Shown here: positions 48,643-58,419 of the stretch, piece by piece
Position numbering within the stretch: position 1 is the stretch's first letter
Layout of the letters: every line of letters begins with the position of its first letter
Source of the DNA: Anisus vortex
Taxonomy: Eukaryota > Mollusca > Gastropoda > Planorbidae
DNA length: 64,000 nt
NCBI GenBank assembly: GCA_949126835.1
Contig: CASBPS010000042.1
Span: forward strand, 124,001-188,000
Direction of reading: 5' to 3'
Translations under genes and position numbers: made by a program
Notes under the pieces: generated by a model
What the model was told of the DNA's origin: nothing
What the model saw: the letters and a program-made list of their open reading frames with translations, nothing else
The model's database searches: none

Positions 48643-49751
48643 TTACCAAACTTACTATTTTAAAACTAAATCACTTACTTGTGATGAAAAAGGACTGAGT
48701 AAAAGTATTGTTAGAGTAGATATCATTATATTGTGATATTTCTAAACAAACTTGTTAGGTTGAGCATTAAAACAATTGCTATTCGAGAAAAAGATCAGTT
48801 TTATCCGCAGAATTGGTTTCTAAATCAGAGGACATTATAAATGTGGACTGATTATAAGGTATGTTTGAGAATATCTGGAAATGATAATTGAAACATTTGG
48901 CAGAGAGGATAATTTAATTGATAAAAATATAAATGATTTTGAGAAAAGAGAATTTTTCTATCACTGAAGTATTGAGAAATGTTTTATTATTGTACTATGG
49001 AAATTTATTTTATCATGTACTGTTGGTGAAATAAATTCTCACTGATTCAAGATGCCAATTTCTTCTATGTGAATTTATTCAGTTGTTCTATTAGAGAGAA
49101 AGAAGAGAGAAAAAAAAAATTTGACCTACATTTTGGTTCGCCACAGACAGTTTTGTCTAATGTGTTAGTCAGCCTACAAACTTGGGGAAAAAATACTGTC
49201 TAAACGAGCAATAATTTTCTGTTGTTTTTTAATTGGGTCAAGCCTAGTATATTTTTTCATCAGCGGATTTTTTTTTCTCCTTATGAAAAATAAGTCGTGT
49301 CTAAATAGACATTAAGTGATTTTTTTTCTTGTTGTTTAATTACAATTGTAAAAGATATTAGTTTATAATTAAATGAACGCGAGAGTTTTTATTACAGTGG
49401 AATGTTCATGTAATAGGAATTATTAAATTGCATTATATTATATCTATTAATAATGATTAAGTATTTTTCCTTGTGTACGAGATTTAGATAGACATAATTG
49501 AATTGTCCATCGTTTTGAATTAATGTTGAATGAGTGAATGACTATAGTTAAGCCATTTGATAAGATTAACTTATAGTATATATATTATATGTTATTGTTA
49601 TCAGTTTGATTGAATTAGTGGAATAGCCAACTGAACTGTATGTGTTGTTTTCCCCGGAATATTTTCTTTTATAATTATTCCTTAAAATTAACATTTTTAT
49701 TATTGTTAAAATGTAAAAGAAATAATTATAAAACTGTTGAAGGGGGGGTGG
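48643..49751 (+). other. Untranslated 3' region of the LTR element
   Basis: AT-rich, without open frames or known motifs, ending in the polypurine tract GAAGGGGGGGTGG at 49739-49751. Confidence 0.7.
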
Positions 49752-50368
49752 TGTTACGAATATGGGTCATAGATGAATGACGTAATAAGGCATTGACCTA
49801 TTAACAAGTGCGTATTAGAGTCCAAGGTTTGACCTTTATGCCCTGAGGGCAGTTTAAATAAAATAATTCGTCCAACCCCGTGGAAATTGGAGGATAATTC
49901 TGGATCGCAGTATTCTAGAGAGCAAGAGGTTAAAATGCGTATTAAGACCCTGTAGAATCTTCGATGATAGTTTTCTTTGAAAAGTCCCCACCTCCTTAAA
50001 AATAGTTCAGTTTGAAAGTTTGTAGAGTGAAGTCGCTATATTGATACTTGTATATTATATGCCATTAAATGAAATACTTATGTTGCCATCAGTTGATGCA
50101 TTTATTGATCGTTTATATTGAGTCTAGAATTTAAATAAAAAATTTTATTCAACAACTGGAGTTGTTTGATCTATCATTGTTGAGGAAGGTGTTGAAGATA
50201 ATTATCACAAATATAACTACATTACTGCATAGACCTGTCAGTCAAGGAACCCCTAGCTTGGGCTACAGATTAGCAGAATCTAGAGACTTCTAATAAAGAT
50301 ACAACTATATTCATTGAATCCGATTTAACGAGTCGTGATAATAGTCATCATAGAGACAGTCCATAACA
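49752..50368 (+). repeat. 3' LTR
   Basis: 617 bp, TGTTACGAATATGGG to CCATAACA, followed by the ATGT duplication at 50369-50372. Confidence 0.93.
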
Positions 50369-51440
50369 ATGTGTATTACAAACGTTATTGTACATATTTT
50401 AATAAATATGTTTTTATATTCACTATAAAAAATTACATACGTTACATTTATTGAATAATGTATTCTTTTTAATGTGCGCCTATCATAAGGCATTAAAATT
50501 ATCATAATTGTCTTTATAGAACGAGCTTCTGTAATATGTATGTTAATTTAAAAGTTTAAATTATTTTAAAATATTATATTTTATTCGGTGTATAATTTTG
50601 ACACCATTGGCAAACATGTTGTTTAAAACTATTTTATAGTAATATTGTCGTTTCGTTTTAACCCTATATTGCATACAGTTGTATTTTTACAACACTGGTT
50701 TACATACATAATTTTTATATTTTTCTTACGCTTTTTCTGCAATATTTTGTTTTGTTTCGTTCCCGAGGCAGTTTTGTACATAACCTATACAAGAACTCAT
50801 TTATATAAAAGTTATTTTAGTCTCATTTTACATTTTTACAAGCGTTGCTATGGTGGTCCGATACAGTAAGTAATCTTTGCATCATTTATTATATTTAACA
50901 TGTAGTTTTACAGTTCAAACATTTTTTTTTATTAAGTAAACTCATATCTCAATGCAAAAAGAAGTTATTTTTGTGTTATTTCCTTATACTTTTCATATTA
51001 TAGCAGTAACTTTGTATGTTGTAAAATCGCAACTCCATGCAACTGAGCTAAAAAATAATTGAGATTACACGACATAGAGCCACACCCCCTTTTCTAAATA
51101 TAACGTTCTTTATAGTTATTATATTATAATATAAAGTAAATAAGGTACAAATAATCAATTATATATCTTAATTTTGTTCTTTTTATAATATAATTCAGTA
51201 AAAATAGTTAAATATAGGTCTTTTTATTTATTTATTGTTATTATTAGTTATTAGTAATAAATGACAGGCCTAGTTAGGCCTAGACTTAAATATCTATACA
51301 GGTAATCTATATTAACCTATATTATTTTAGTATATATATATATGTCTAATTATTTGCTATTATTATTTTTAATTAGGCTTGCATTATGGAGCCCAAGGTC
51401 TTTTATAGGAAAAAAATACTATTCCATTGTTTTGAGGGAA

Positions 51441-51545
51441 ATGCCTTCGGACACCGAAGACTTTGAGTTGTCTGATAATGATGTGTCATTGGACTAATAT
51501 ACCAGTATTGAACAGTTTCCATACCGAAAAGGTGATTGAAGGTAA
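51441..51545 (+). pseudogene. piggyBac transposase remnant, first acidic segment
   Basis: MPSDTEDFELSDNDVSLD, followed by a stop, is the Asp/Glu/Ser-rich N terminus common to piggyBac transposases. A possible splice donor AAG|GTAAAT follows at about 51541. It is separated from the next coding-like piece by the SINE-like insertion or an intron. Confidence 0.55.
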
Positions 51546-51587
51546 ATTTAAATTCATGTTAGTTTTATTCTATTGTGTAATATATAT

Positions 51588-51765
51588 TTATAGTTCACCG
51601 GATTGTCAACCGGCACGTCGCGGGTTCCATCTCTGCCGCCCACCAATTTATACCACCCTGCAGGAGTTTTGGGCCTAGTGGACATATATGTAATTATCTT
51701 CTATCTGGAAGGAATGTCTGTAAAACTAAAATAAATAAGTACATTTAGTAGTTTTAGTTTCTATT
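51588..51765 (+). repeat. tRNA-related SINE-like insert
   Basis: TTCACCGGATTGTCAACCGG is followed by CGCGGGTTCCATCTCTGCCG, which contains a B-box-like GGTTCCATCTC of an RNA polymerase III promoter. The unit ends in an A-rich tail (AAACTAAAATAAATAAG). The A box is not clear. Its base composition differs from the surrounding piggyBac element. Confidence 0.5.
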
Positions 51766-51795
51766 ATAAATCATTGTGTTTTTTTTTCTATAAAG

Positions 51796-52020
51796 ATGTA
51801 GAATCAGATGTTGATATCAATAATGATTGTATTGAACCAGAGGAACCACCCAGTCAAGCCGAGGACTTCTTTGGAAGGTGTTGTTATCCGATGAAGATTT
51901 GAGGACTAAATTGCCTGCATTCACCAGTCAAATAACAGAAGAGTGTGTTCCGAGACAACAAAATGTCATATCCGCTAATTTTCTTACTAATGTTTTTTTT
52001 AGTTCTCTAAAATAAGTTAT
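51796..52020 (+). pseudogene. piggyBac transposase remnant, second segment
   Basis: DVESDVDINNDCIEPEEPPS, then AEDFFG and, after a frameshift near 51885, LSDEDLRTKLPAFTSQITEE and NVISANFLTNVF. This matches the usual start of the transposase domain (…LPPFT…P..YF…). The frame then closes and no catalytic region follows. Confidence 0.6.
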
Positions 52021-52521
52021 TGAATAACTAATAATTTAGTATTATTATAATTTTCTCATTCCTTTAGTTTGAATTATTTTTATTTGTGTATGCCAAAATT
52101 ATTCAGAATCTATGTGTTGATAATTCTTTGTAGTAGCATTATGTCAGTATGAACATTTTTATATTTTTACCTATAAATGAATATGAGCTATAAACCTTTT
52201 TTATAACTTATTTTAATAAAATACCTCACAAAAGACTTCAAAATCTTTGTATAATCATGTTCAAATGTAATTGTTGTCATTGTGGTTGTAAATTTGTGTA
52301 AAATAGCAATTATTTAATTTTTGACATTGTAATGCCTTCTGTAAAAAAAGTTGCTCGGTTGCACACAGTTGCAAAAATGCAACGACCAAAATCAACACTA
52401 AATATCACTTTTTTTGGATTATACTCTGAAGAAATTTTTTTTCTTTATCCATTAGAAGAACAAAAAACACAATGAAAAATTTTTTGAACTTGAAACCTAA
52501 ATTCATGCAATATAGGGTTAA

Positions 52522-52610
52522 TGAGCGCGCTGAGCATGCTTGCATTAGCATAGAGTGAGGCGCTATATAAAAGACCAATTAATTTGGCTTTTATTTTACG
52601 AACGACATTT
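52522..52610 (+). repeat. 3' tail of a CR1/L2-like or SINE element
   Basis: AGCGCGCTGAGCATGCTTGC, then TAGCATAGAGTGAGGCGCTA and TATAAAAGACC, is the common tail of chromosomal non-LTR elements. A diverged copy lies inverted at 62165-62270. Only the tail is visible. Confidence 0.6.
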
Positions 52611-52866
52611 TATACAATGCAATAATGTGTGTTAATGATCTTCATTTGTATTCCCTAAGCTTTTTTTTTTAAAGAGCTTTTCTAAAAAAAATAAAACAAA
52701 TGTGTACACTGAAACCATAAATTTAAATCTTTTATTTAGCCGAAAGCATATTCAATAGTAGAATAATTTTATTTCAAAATTAACTTTAAAAAACAACAAC
52801 AAACAATAGTACCTATTATTGAAAGGCTTAGAGAAATTTAAAAGCTTTGTTTAAATTTAATTACAG
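52611..52866 (+). other. Sequence upstream of the candidate first coding exon
   Basis: AT-rich. It ends in a pyrimidine/T-rich stretch and TTTAATTACAG, a good 3' splice site, so a 5' untranslated exon further upstream is expected. I cannot place it or a promoter. Confidence 0.35.
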
Positions 52867-52977
52867 AATAATTTCGCCACAATGTCTACTCAAAAAGAAA
52901 AGGATAAAAATGGAGAGAACACTTTAAATGATAATGCAACTGAACTGGTCGCAAGCCAAAATAAGCCAAGAAAAAGT
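52867..52977 (+). CDS. Candidate first coding exon of an unnamed host gene
   Basis: A 3' splice site (TTTAATTACAG) precedes a short leader. ATG at 52882 lies in a good start context (CGCCACAATG). It is followed by 32 codons: MSTQKEKDKNGENTLNDNAT, then ELVASQNKPRKS, ending in phase 0 at a consensus donor AGT|GTAAGT. The peptide is hydrophilic, without signal peptide or known domain. The downstream exons at 57140, 57325 and 57515 join in compatible phases. The assignment as one gene rests on splice signals and phase only. Confidence 0.45.
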
Positions 52978-53194
52978 GTAAGTAGACACATTTCTGTTTT
53001 AAATTATTTTTTTTTAAATTGCCAGTGCAGTTATAAGTGAAGCAAATTCAAGACACACATAGTCGCAACCTGAAAAAGTAATTTCCAAAAACCACTTCTT
53101 GACTATTCTGTCTCGTGCTGTGGTTGGTGGAGATTTTTACCTAGATTCCCTGTCCTGTGACTATGCCAGTTTTCCTCTTTAAAGCGGTTTTTTT

Positions 53195-53553
53195 ACAGTA
53201 TAACTAATTTTCCAGTGTATAACTAATTTTCCACTGTATATCTAGTTTTCCACTGTATAACTAATTTTCCACTGTATAGCTAGTTTTCCACTGTATAGCT
53301 AGTTTTCCACTGTATAGTTGGTTTTCCACTGTATAGCTTGTTTTCCACTGTATAGTTAGTTTTCCACTATATAGCTAGTTTTCCATTGTATAGTTAAATT
53401 TCCACTATATAGATAGTTTTCCACTATATAGCTAGTTTTCCACTATATAGCTAGTTTTCCACTGTATAGCTAGTTTTCCTCTGTATAGTTAGTTTTCCAC
53501 TGTATAGCTAGTTTTCCTCTGTATAGTTAGTTTTCCACTGTATAGCTAGTGTT
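53195..53553. repeat. 19-bp minisatellite, left part
   Basis: About 19 units of TTTTCCACTGTATAGCTAG with small variants (GTATAGTTAG, CTATATAGCTAG). It is interrupted at 53554 by a solo LTR and resumes in register at 54883. It lies in the intron between the exons at 52867 and 57140. Confidence 0.95.
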
Positions 53554-54882
53554 TGTCAGCATTTTTTTAGGATTAGGACATCAACTTGACAGAAGTTGGA
53601 CAATGAGAGGGGTGCGGAGTCGTAGGTGAGTTGGGGGTAGTGGTGGCAGGTCGTCGTGGGGTATGAGTTACCGTGACTGGAATCGCCCTGGAATAATTAT
53701 TATGTCTCTCCTGGCTCGTTAGATATTATGACGGATACAACAGACAGTTCTAAGTAGGCAAATAAATCGCTGGTTAAGTTCAGATGTTTATTATCATTTC
53801 AATTCTTCACTCAATGGCAAGATACATATACGAATCTGCACAGGCTTCAGTTAACACTCAACACATGGTACTGCTAGGTTATCCAACATTAGGAAACGTA
53901 GCTATGTTCATGAAAATACTTATACTGGCAAAATATCTATCTATACACATGCGGGCGGTATATCCTATGGAACGAACTGAATAAGTGGAGGCTAGAATCG
54001 GACAAGTTTCTCCACCTAACGCTTGAGCCGAAGTGCGCTAAAACTAGTTAAGCGCGCTTTCGTGGATTTTAGTCACGTAATCAGTGGTCAATTTGATTGG
54101 ATAGCTACATTAGTTTAGAATTACATATGTTCTGGTTGGCTGGTTTGAAATATACTTGCATAGAGGATTGACTATTGGGGGGAAATTAGGGGTGGGTGTA
54201 GGTGAACAATTAATACCGCCGACTTTTGCGGGGTGGGGCCCTGGGGCGGAGGGGGGTGTGTAGAGATACAAAGGATAAGATAATGACTTATCTCCCTTGA
54301 TGTACCTCTGTCTATTGGCTCTGGTCGAGCTCAGCCAGAGGCGCTTACGTATTTGCGAGACGCTTCGCTGGCCATATGTCACTACGACGAGTGGATCAAG
54401 GGCTTGACCACGGGCGCTGAGTAGGGGACGAAGAGGGGAGATAATAAAAAAGGGGTAGAAGTGGGTGGGGGTGTCTACAGGTGGGTGGGGGTTTTACGTG
54501 TATGCTGAGTTTAGCAAAATAAATGAGTAGTTACTATCAAAATACAACATGAATCATAATTGACAGCATACTAGAATATATATATATACATACATTAAAG
54601 AATACACACACATACAATCGCACATACAACTGGTGTAATACCAAATTGGCTGAATCAAGTTGCAAACTCTGAATTTGGGAATGAAAGAGTGTAGAGAGGG
54701 TTAAAGAGAGGTGAGGAGAAGAGTGCTGGAGGATTTCACTTGCGTAAGAAGAGGGGAAGAGATAATGGCGTCCCCTACTCTCTTCTTTCTAGCCTAGACT
54801 TTGCGCTAATCTAAGGTTCGCTTGCTATGCTTGGGTCTATCTATGTAGCTAAGAGTCACGATTTAAGTCTAAAATCATGACA
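53554..54882. mobile_element. Solo LTR, 1329 bp
   Basis: Starts TGTCAGCATTTT, ends AAAATCATGACA (inverted TGTCA…TGACA ends), and is flanked by the 5-bp duplication GTGTT (53549-53553, 54883-54887). Removing it restores a continuous 19-bp repeat unit, which fixes the ends. There is no internal retrotransposon sequence, so it is an LTR left by recombination between the two LTRs of a full element. It is not similar to the other LTR families in the window beyond the terminal TGTCA. The small reading frames inside are not gene-like. Confidence 0.88.
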
Positions 54883-55036
54883 GTGTTCCAATGTATAGTT
54901 AGTTTTCCACTGTATAGTTAGTTTTCCACTGTATAGTTTGTTTTCCACTGGTTCCACTGTATAGCTAGTTTTCCGCTGTATCGCTAGTTTTCCGCAGTAT
55001 AGCTAGTTTTACGATGTATATCTAGTTATTCACTGT
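54883..55036. repeat. 19-bp minisatellite, right part
   Basis: About eight units of the same repeat as 53195-53553, more diverged towards the right (TTTTCCGCTGTATCGCTAG, TTTTACGATGTATATCTAG). Confidence 0.93.
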
Positions 55037-55534
55037 TTAGAAAACTATTATTCTAGCAGTTAGTCTGATGTGATAATGCGTTGAGGTCAGTCAAACTTGC
55101 ACAATAAATGAGACAGTCGGCTGTATACAGCCATAGGCTACGTATTTTGCACTATTGGCTTATTTGGATGTATTCGGCCTTTGAATTTGATTAAATTATC
55201 CTCCATTTTACAATACTTTATAATATTTTCCTGCAGATTATATTTTATGACTCAACTTTAAATACATTCTTTTGATTGCTTGAATTTATTATTTATTTAT
55301 GTACCAGTAATTTCGTGAAATTAAACTCATAAATGTCTCTATCATTTCAAAATTTATTTGAATAATTAATGTCAAGCGATGTTACGTGTTACGTAATATG
55401 TTATCAGTAAAGAATTACCCTATTTAACGAGCTACAAACTCCTGGTAGACATGTGTTTCACGTATCAACTTAGAAATCGAGTGCTTATCTAACTAACTAA
55501 CTTAAACTCCTATTGGAAACGAGAGCTGGGAGTA

Positions 55535-56843
55535 TTATTTCCTTGTAGCTCTGAGCAAGAACTCAGCTGTGCGTTTGAGCACGGCTCTATCTCCGTATAG
55601 ATCAGTGGGTAGTGGGTCACCCGTCCCATATCCTCGATTGACGAGACGGGGGCACTCCCGCAGGATATGCTCCACTGTCTCCTCCTCCTCCACACAGTGG
55701 CGACACCGCGAGTCGTAGTTAGGCCGGAACCTGGCGAAGTATGCCCCAATGGGGCAGTGGCCAGTGCGGAATTGATATATGATACTTTGTTCCGACCTAT
55801 TTAGGCACCACCATGGGTCGGCGCGGTTAGGGCGGGGCAAATGCCGCCAGACTTCTCGGCCCTTGTCAGAGCTGTCCCAGCTCTCGTTCCACTTTTCTGT
55901 CTCCCACCTCCGGATCAATGTACGGGCCTTCTCAAAGGAGCATGGTGTACTGCCGGGCTCCTTGGAGGTAGGTGTACTCAGCCCACCTTTTTTGGCAAGG
56001 TGGTCTGATCTCTCATTGCCAGGTAGGCCTGTGTGCCCTGAGACCCACTGCAGTAGTACGCGGTCTCCAAAGTGTTGGATTAGCTCGTCTGAAGCCAGTA
56101 TAATGTTTTCTATCTGAGGGGGCCAGTTGTTCATATTCTCAGTAACCTAGAGCACAGACAACGCATCAGTCAGGATAATGACGGTCGTAGAGCCGAGGGC
56201 GCCTTCGACGTGGCGAAGGCGAATGCACTCCAGAGCTCGACTGATGGCCTCGATCTCTGCGCCGTAGTTGCAGAGACCGTCGCAAGGCCCCCATAGTTCG
56301 TCTCTATTCGGGTTGCCGGGGTACTCTATGTAAACACCAAAGCCGGCGGTACCGGTGTCTGCGTTAGCCGACCCGTCGGTGTAGACATGGACAGCCCCGG
56401 GCGGTAGGGCATTTAGCGTATCCATGGCTACTTTTCTGAGTAGTTTTGGGTCGGTCGGTCTGCTAACTGATGTGTCCTTCAGCTTCATTCTTATTTCGGG
56501 GAGCGTTGGCGTGTTCCCCGGAGAGAAACTCGAGTACCTTTGCATAGGCAGCCTTGTATCGGGTAGGTCCGGGTAGGTCGATTTCGGATGACAGCCTTGT
56601 TGCGTGGTGCATAAAGGACTGCATCTTTATTCTCTTCCTACCCTTCCAGGTGTCTACTAAGACTCTAGTTGGGAAGCTTTCCTCGAGTCTTTTATAGCGC
56701 TCATAGGTCGTTATGACAGCGCATTCTCTCCTAAGCTGAAGTGGTGGTATGTTAGCCATCACCTCGGCAGCTGCCACTGGGGACGTTCGAAAGTGCTTAT
56801 CAGCGACCATTACCTCTAGACAATAAGCAAAGACACAGCCCAA
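55535..56843 (-). pseudogene. Non-LTR retrotransposon ORF2 C terminus with RNase H (I/Nimb-like)
   Basis: Minus strand. The end of the RT/connection region (about 56843-56560) shows FRTSPVAAAEVMANIPPLQL followed by RRECAVITTYERYKRLEE. A frameshift near 56540 leads to an RNase H domain: VYTDGSANADTGTAGFGVYI (first Asp), NYGAEIEAISRALECI (Glu), VIILTDALSVL (second Asp), then an in-frame TAG at 56147-56149, then VLLQWVSGHTGLPGNERSDH (His, last Asp). A CCHC-type finger follows (CRHCVEEEETVEHILREC). The C terminus ends at 55535. All four acidic RNase H residues remain, but the stop and the frameshift break the protein, and endonuclease and polymerase are missing. RNase H behind RT excludes CR1/L2; the I or Nimb clade is most likely. 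Confidence 0.88.
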
Positions 56844-57139
56844 CGTAGAGAATTTTCCCCTTCCAATCCACTTATCACGTATAATATGGGCTCTTAGTCC
56901 AGTATTAATAATACCAGAAAAAACGATGTGTGATTAATTTTTAAAAGTTATTACGTCCAATGGTATCAATACCATTCATTTTTTTCCATCAATGTAATGA
57001 ACTACTAGATTAGTTGTAAAAGGAAATTGTGTCTTATATAAAAAATCAATGTTCAGTTCATAAGAAAGTCGTATAATACATCGTATTAACTAAATAAAAT
57101 GTTATAGTATATAAAATCTCACTTTTTTTACTTCCTTAG
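56844..57139 (+). other. Remainder of the intron before exon 57140
   Basis: AT-rich, no features apart from the T-rich stretch and acceptor TTTACTTCCTTAG at its end. Confidence 0.4.
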
Positions 57140-57194
57140 GAAAATTTGAGTCTGAAATCTCTAAGTACAGAATGTACAAACATTAATTGTGAAG
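57140..57194 (+). CDS. Candidate 55-base exon
   Basis: Acceptor CTTCCTTAG, then 18 codons (ENLSLKSLSTECTNINCE) plus one base, then donor GAAG|GTATTT. It enters in phase 0, as exon 52867-52977 requires, and leaves in phase 1, as the next candidate exon requires. No domain. Confidence 0.4.
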
Positions 57195-57324
57195 GTATTT
57201 AAATTTATTAATACATTGATAAAAAAAGCTAATATAGTAATTATATATTATTAATTTAATGCTATAAATAAATGTTTGAAAACTAATATGTAAAATAGTT
57301 TATTTTTTTTAATATAAATTACAG

Positions 57325-57381
57325 ATTCTGTTACTCTGGACCATGATGACCTGTCAAATGTAAAGTGTTTTCTGTTAATAG
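57325..57381 (+). CDS. Candidate 57-base exon
   Basis: Acceptor AATATAAATTACAG, then the peptide DSVTLDHDDLSNVKCFLLI in phase 1-1, then donor ATAG|GTAATA. Open through its whole length. No domain. Together with 57140-57194 it suggests a series of short phase-1 exons. Confidence 0.4.
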
Positions 57382-57514
57382 GTAATATATTGGTAAAGTA
57401 ATTTATAATGAAAATATGTTCATTATATACTTTTGTTTTATATGATAATAAAATATTGTTTTGTAAGATGATCAATAGATACTTTGCACCAATTTTATAA
57501 AATTTACTGTACAG

Positions 57515-57945
57515 GTGAACATGAAAACCAGATTTCGGAGGGCGGGGAAGAAGATCTCCACAAACACAAAAAGAAATATAAGAAGAACGTTCAGTTTAGA
57601 ACATTTACCTGAATGTCACCAGGACAATGAATTGTATGAATACATGAAAGCTTTAGCTGACCTGACAGTAAAACTAAGTGTTCACATGACCAGTCCAGAC
57701 AGACCAGAGTTTTGGCCAAACACAAAGATTCCATATTTTTTGTCTGAACTGAGAGGAAAGAAAACATTGAAGACTGGAAGTGGGAGGGTGAGGTGGGTGA
57801 TTAAGTTCACAGATAAAGATAAACATTGGAATTACGGCTGCACAACATGTCCATGTGATAAATGTAAAGCTTCAGACAAACCCAGCAAAGTTTGGTGGGA
57901 GATTTATATAGACACAGCTAGTAGTATAGGATGGTCTTTTCGGTT
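57515..57945 (+). CDS. Main exon of the unnamed cysteine-containing protein, frameshifted
   Basis: Acceptor TTTACTGTACAG at 57503-57514. In the phase fixed by the preceding exon it reads EHENQISEGGEEDLHKHKKK, then YKKNVQFRTFT, and meets TGA at 57610. One frame further the reading continues for about 110 residues: ELYEYMKALADLTVKLSVHM, PDRPEFWPNTKIPYF, KTLKTGSGRVRWVIKFTDKD, the cysteine cluster CTTCPCDKC, and KPSKVWWEIYI. I recall similar unnamed proteins in gastropods but know no function. The coding signal is clear, but a one-base indel near 57590-57610 and the sudden end near 57945 suggest a decaying gene, or an assembly error at the indel. Confidence 0.55.
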
Positions 57946-58205
57946 AGTATTTACGGAGCCGCTCCGTTGCTCCGTATTTGACCTCATGACCCCGTGACCT
58001 TTGACCCCGGAAGTAGTTGTACTGGAAGTGACCTCTACCGGAAGTGACGTCATCAAAGATGGCGTCTTGTCGTGTTGTTACACGACCGGCCGTGACCTAG
58101 TGCCCTATTGACCTTTTGACCTGGTGACCGTTTGAACCAAGATGGCGGTTCCTCATGTTGTTACACGAGCTTTGTTAGCACGTGCTTTGATCATATGATT
58201 TTTTT
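57946..58205 (+). promoter_or_regulatory. Promoter-motif-rich GC island
   Basis: Begins with a perfect hairpin TACGGAGC/GCTCCGTA (57952-57976). It then packs a DR1-type nuclear-receptor site (TGACCTTTGACCC near 57999), several TGACC half sites, two GGAAGT ETS-type words with CCGGAAGTGACGTCATC (ETS plus CRE), and two YY1-type AAGATGGCG words (58056, 58139), each followed by TGTTGTTACACGA. The two AAGATGGCG units are 83 bases apart and are a diverged tandem pair. It may be a genuine promoter or the conserved end of a mobile element; a related word block lies beyond the satellite at 60797. Confidence 0.45.
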
Positions 58206-58419
58206 TGTCTGGTATTATTTTTGTGTGGTATTATTTTTTCCCATTGTCTTACAATGATTGACACATGTCCTATTTTTTTCTCCCATTGTTTTATAAGGGT
58301 CTTTCTAAGGTTCAGCGGATCTAAAATTTTATAATTAATTAATAATATTAATTAAGTAATTGATCACTTGTATAGTGTTCTTTATAATTTTCAATAGTAA
58401 AAGGCTTTTTTCAATAAGT

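Larger units (their letters stand above)
45906..50368 (+). mobile_element. Internally deleted Ty3/Gypsy-like LTR retrotransposon, 4.46 kb
   Basis: Two 617-bp LTRs (45906-46522, 49752-50368) start TGTTAC and end ATAACA, and are flanked by the 4-bp duplication ATGT on both sides. A primer-site-like TTTGAGGGCTTGCGTCC follows the 5' LTR and a polypurine tract GAAGGGGGGGTGG precedes the 3' LTR. The interior keeps a broken gag, a scrap of the protease C terminus, a linker and a degraded integrase core. The zinc knuckle, most of protease, all of RT and RNase H and the integrase N terminus are deleted. The LTRs differ at about a dozen positions by eye, so it is clearly older than the insertion at 39892. 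Confidence 0.93.
50662..52517 (+). mobile_element. piggyBac-type transposon derivative, 1.86 kb
   Basis: The ends are perfect 13-bp inverted repeats CCCTATATTGCAT, flanked on both sides by TTAA (50658-50661 and 52518-52521), the piggyBac signature. Each end has a subterminal hairpin: GTTGTATTTTTACAAC near 50678 on the left and GTTGCAAAAATGCAAC near 52365 on the right. Only the acidic N-terminal part of a transposase survives; the catalytic DDD core is gone. A SINE-like insert lies at about 51588-51765. Confidence 0.92.

Noticed and set aside
51588..51660. Functional tRNA gene
   Set aside because: Only a B-box-like word is present; no acceptor stem or A box could be formed.
55779..56117. 112-residue plus-strand frame
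   Set aside because: Antisense shadow of the RNase H region on the minus strand.
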